Shown piece by piece: positions 34,320 through 36,547 of a stretch of DNA of 36,547 bases. The position numbers and the translations under genes are program-made. The notes beneath the pieces were generated by a model. It did not search any database. It was not told where the DNA came from and saw only the letters and a list, made by a program, of their open reading frames with translations. Position 1 is the first letter of the stretch; each line of letters opens with the position of its first letter. The stretch lies in the NCBI RefSeq assembly GCF_000485595.1, contig NW_014577598.1, positions 1 to 36,547 on the forward strand, given 5' to 3'. Source of the DNA: Priapulus caudatus (Eukaryota; Priapulida; Priapulimorpha; Priapulimorphida; Priapulidae).

Positions 34320-34651
34320 CTGTATCCGTACTCGTAACCTCTGGCCCTGGCGGCGGTCTCTGCTGCCGTGGCTTCATCCTTCTCGTAGTCAGCGCCGGCC
34401 GCCTGGCCGTCACGCGCGTACGAGCCGCTGGCGTGCTTTGATCCGGATCCGTGAGCACGGGCGTCGGCCCTCGGTCCGTACACGGACGTGGTGAAGAACT
34501 CCGGGGCGTAGGTGTGTCCGTAGCCGGTCTGCTGTTCGCCGGCATCGACACTGCCTACGTTGTCGTTGGTGCCGTAGCTTCCTCCGTAGTTACCACTAGC
34601 GGCGGCTCCCGCCACAAGCACGCACAGCGCGATGAAGACTCTCATGCTGAC
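34320..34651 (-). CDS. Secreted Gly/Tyr-rich structural protein, first coding exon (residues 1-108, with 6 bp of 5' UTR)
   Basis: The exon starts after the acceptor CGTCTCACAG; the ATG is at 34,645-34,643 with A at -3. An upstream in-frame extension exists, but it lies beyond the acceptor and is intron. MRVFIALCVLVAGAAAS is a standard signal peptide, probably cut after Ala16 or Ser17. The mature part is hydrophilic: GNYGGSYGTNDNVG, GYGHTYAPEF, then a Ser/His/Gly region and an Ala/Glu-rich KDEATAAETAARARGYEYGY that may be helical. The donor is AG|GTACGT (34,319), phase 2, which fits the 33,868 acceptor across a 451 bp intron. The full product is 238 residues, secreted. GC content is clearly higher than the surrounding DNA, consistent with a real exon. 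Confidence 0.87.
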
Positions 34652-35639
34652 CTGTGAGACGAACGCATGATGTGTATGGGTACATCTGCACGTTATAATG
34701 CGCCGGGTGTCGAGCATTCAACCATACGCGGATTCGGCCGGCAAATAGTTTAGTCGGGTTTCATAGAATACCAACATGTTCAGCTTGCATCTATGACAAA
34801 TACGACATGTGCATATACGCTCTCCTATGCCACTATTTGTCATAGGAAGATTTTTCCTATGGCAAATATTGGGGAGTCTGGCGTTCTGCTTTACAGCTGA
34901 AATTCACTGCTTGCGTTCATAATAGCGCTCCTAAACTCCTGTGATGCGCACAACACATACAACAATATTTGTCATAGGAAGAATCTTCCTATGACAAATA
35001 GTGTCATAGGAGAGCGTATATTCGTATGTCGTATTTGTCATAGATGCTAGCAGAACAGGCTGAGAATACGCTATGCTCAGGAGAGCACGTCACACACTCA
35101 CACTGAACACTTCCAAATGCACGAATGCGCACGTCGCGTAATCAGATTATATTTGTGGTTAATTATAAATACATTTATAATAGAAATAAAGTGTATAATA
35201 TATTAATATGAGACACGTAATTGAATAGTGCTAATCCAGTGGCAAGCCAAATAACTCATGCACGACTGAATGTTCTACGTGTTCTATCATATAACTACAC
35301 CGCAATACCAAACAATCTCTAGCTGTGCGACATATAAGGAACTTTAATGATTTATATATATGCAAGGATACGATATAAGTGTATACACATGACGATTTAT
35401 CGGAAATTTTGAAGCGTGTGCCAACTCTTGAAGGCTAATGTAATATTTATATGCTTTTCATGAATATCTTAACGTGGAAATATCAGTACAGCGCCTCGTT
35501 TGAATTTTAGATCTTTATATATGACAAATTTAGAAAACGCAGTGCACTGAGATACTGGTCTTAAATCTTACGCTTGGAAATGTCACAAGAAGAAATACTG
35601 CTCTTACAAAACTAGTAAAAAAAAGTCGTGGTTACTTAC
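34652..35639 (-). other. Intron 1 of the Gly-rich gene
   Basis: 988 bp from the GTAAGT donor at 35,639 to the CACAG acceptor at 34,652. It holds the 261 bp foldback element; the rest (35,050-35,630) is AT-rich and shows nothing recognisable. Confidence 0.75.
34787..35047. mobile_element. 261 bp foldback MITE in intron 1 of the Gly-rich gene
   Basis: Arms of about 86 bp (34,787-34,872 and 34,962-35,047) start GCATCTATGACAAATACGAC and are ~93% matched in inverted orientation. Each arm contains its own palindrome ATTTGTCATAGGAAGA / TCTTCCTATGACAAAT, so ATTTGTCATAGG occurs repeatedly in both directions. No coding capacity. No convincing target duplication beyond a possible TA inside the outer CTATGAC. 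Confidence 0.85.
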
Positions 35640-35685
35640 CTGTTCAGATACCGGTTGCTGGCCGAGTGCTGATGAGTGAGGAACT
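35640..35685 (-). other. Non-coding 5' exon of the Gly-rich gene
   Basis: Predicted from the initiator at 35,685 to the GAACAG|GTAAGT donor. The spliced leader would be about 52 bases before the ATG (46 here plus 6 in the next exon), with no upstream ATG that I can see. Confidence 0.7.
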
Positions 35686-35716
35686 GATTTGGACATCTGC
35701 GGTTGGTCCTTATATA
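35682..35716 (-). promoter_or_regulatory. TATA box and initiator of the Gly-rich gene
   Basis: On the minus strand TATATAAG covers 35,716-35,709 and TCAGTT covers 35,687-35,682. The A of the initiator (35,685) is 31 bp from the first T of the TATA box, the canonical distance. The pair lies just before a perfect GTAAGT donor, which supports it as the real core promoter. Confidence 0.75.
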
Positions 35717-36419
35717 CCCGGAGTCCACCACTCCTACTGTTGTCCTCCTATTGTTCGGGCAGCAGCCAAGATGAATGACACTCCGTCATCGTTAGGCCGA
35801 AAAAGGAAATTGGCACTTCTGTCCCATAATAGCTGTCCGCTTTTGTTTTTCGACTCTCATAAAACTCGTGCTTTCGAAATAGTGCATTTTCTCTAATGTT
35901 CTACAATTATGGTAACCTCCGCCGATGGGCAGGCGATTGCAAAAAGTCATTACCCTCGTTCGAGCATGCAACCTACTTTCTATTTCATTCTTCTCCTGTG
36001 CGCGCGGAAAAATGTAGCCGGCTGTCCTTAATTGCGCGCACATCGCTCAACGTCTCCTCGTTTCAAGCGCAAATGAGGGTAATCACCTTGATGCATCACG
36101 AAGCCGGCCCGGGAAGCGTGAATGGAGACAATATGGCGTCGGTACGTCATAGCGACGCGTCACAGCGACGACCGTACTAATGACCGCATCTTTTTAGTGT
36201 CGCGCAACGCTCTATTGTCTCGTGCGCGCGACGAATAATGACAAGAACAAGGATTTGGGGGGGGGGGAGGAGCGGCTTGTTAGTCGCGTTTCAGTCGACC
36301 GCTCGCGAGTGTCGTCGTCGTATTTCCGGGCAGCGACGCGAGTGGCGCGTTCGCCCGTAGGCCCTACACACGATGGGGTTGCCACACTGCTGCGGTGTGT
36401 GGCACCTGACTGACGCTAC
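35717..36419. other. Upstream region of the Gly-rich gene
   Basis: No gene recognised. Contains ATTGTTCGG at 35,751, a G run at about 36,257-36,266 and CG-rich sequence at 36,290-36,360. The frames of 60-94 codons here overlap one another and carry no motif. Confidence 0.4.
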
Positions 36420-36435
36420 TATGCTGCTGCTGCTG

Positions 36436-36511
<76 letters not shown>
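36420..36511. repeat. Compound (CTG)n(TG)n(AG)n microsatellite
   Basis: CTGCTGCTGCTGCTG, then a ~58 bp TG run, then GAGAGAGAGAGAG. It is followed by GCATGTAGACACCATGC, the same phrase as at about 7,531. Confidence 0.95.
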
Positions 36512-36512
<1 letters not shown>

Positions 36513-36547
36513 GCATGTAGACACCATGCTGAATTTGTAACTACGTT

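Noticed and set aside
34138-34551. 137-codon Pro/Thr/Arg-rich minus frame
   Set aside because: Alternative frame of the GC-rich first coding exon running into intron 2; no splice support.

Overview
The window looks like metazoan nuclear DNA, probably from a marine invertebrate and perhaps a lophotrochozoan. This rests on genes split by GT-AG introns, a TATA/initiator promoter, a broken LINE, many small terminal-inverted-repeat (TIR) elements and a vertebrate-type (TTAGGG)n block. I could not name the species. The sequence is mostly non-coding. I can support only two host genes, one at each side.

Left side (1-15,280, plus strand): three exons (3,155-3,287; 8,899-9,068; 11,896-12,072) join in phase. 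They encode the first 160 residues of a membrane-targeted adenylate-kinase-like protein. It begins MGCGGS, a myristoylation/palmitoylation-type N-terminus, and has an altered P-loop and altered AMP-binding motifs. The rest of the gene was not found. Its introns and flanks are packed with non-autonomous DNA elements and hairpins (1,677-2,254; 2,867-2,970; 3,417-3,489; 3,586-3,831; 4,119-4,471; 4,676-4,989; 5,748-6,306; 9,286-11,510; 14,039-15,274) and a LINE 3' end (6,830-7,440, minus). Several of these elements carry simple-repeat or satellite arrays inside their TIRs.

Middle (15,669-32,000): a roughly 5.4 kb near-palindrome (15,669-21,056, loop near 18,262-18,462) comes first. A run of exactly 25 N follows at 21,372-21,396. 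After the gap come an indel-rich copy (about 21,397-27,790) and a cleaner direct copy (about 27,790-31,960) of the same non-coding repeat-rich sequence. The indel-dominated differences and the 25-N gap suggest unpolished long-read gap filling or unmerged haplotypes, so this part should be read with caution.

Right side (32,000-36,547, minus strand): a three-exon gene encodes a 238-residue secreted Gly/Tyr/Asn-rich structural protein, resembling shell-matrix or other extracellular-matrix proteins. It has a non-coding first exon, a TATA box and initiator 31 bp apart, consensus splice sites and a poly(A) signal. A 261 bp foldback element lies in its first intron. The window ends in a (CTG)/(TG)/(AG) microsatellite.

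The two host genes have no evident functional link. No CRISPR array, operon, functional tRNA or rRNA gene was seen.
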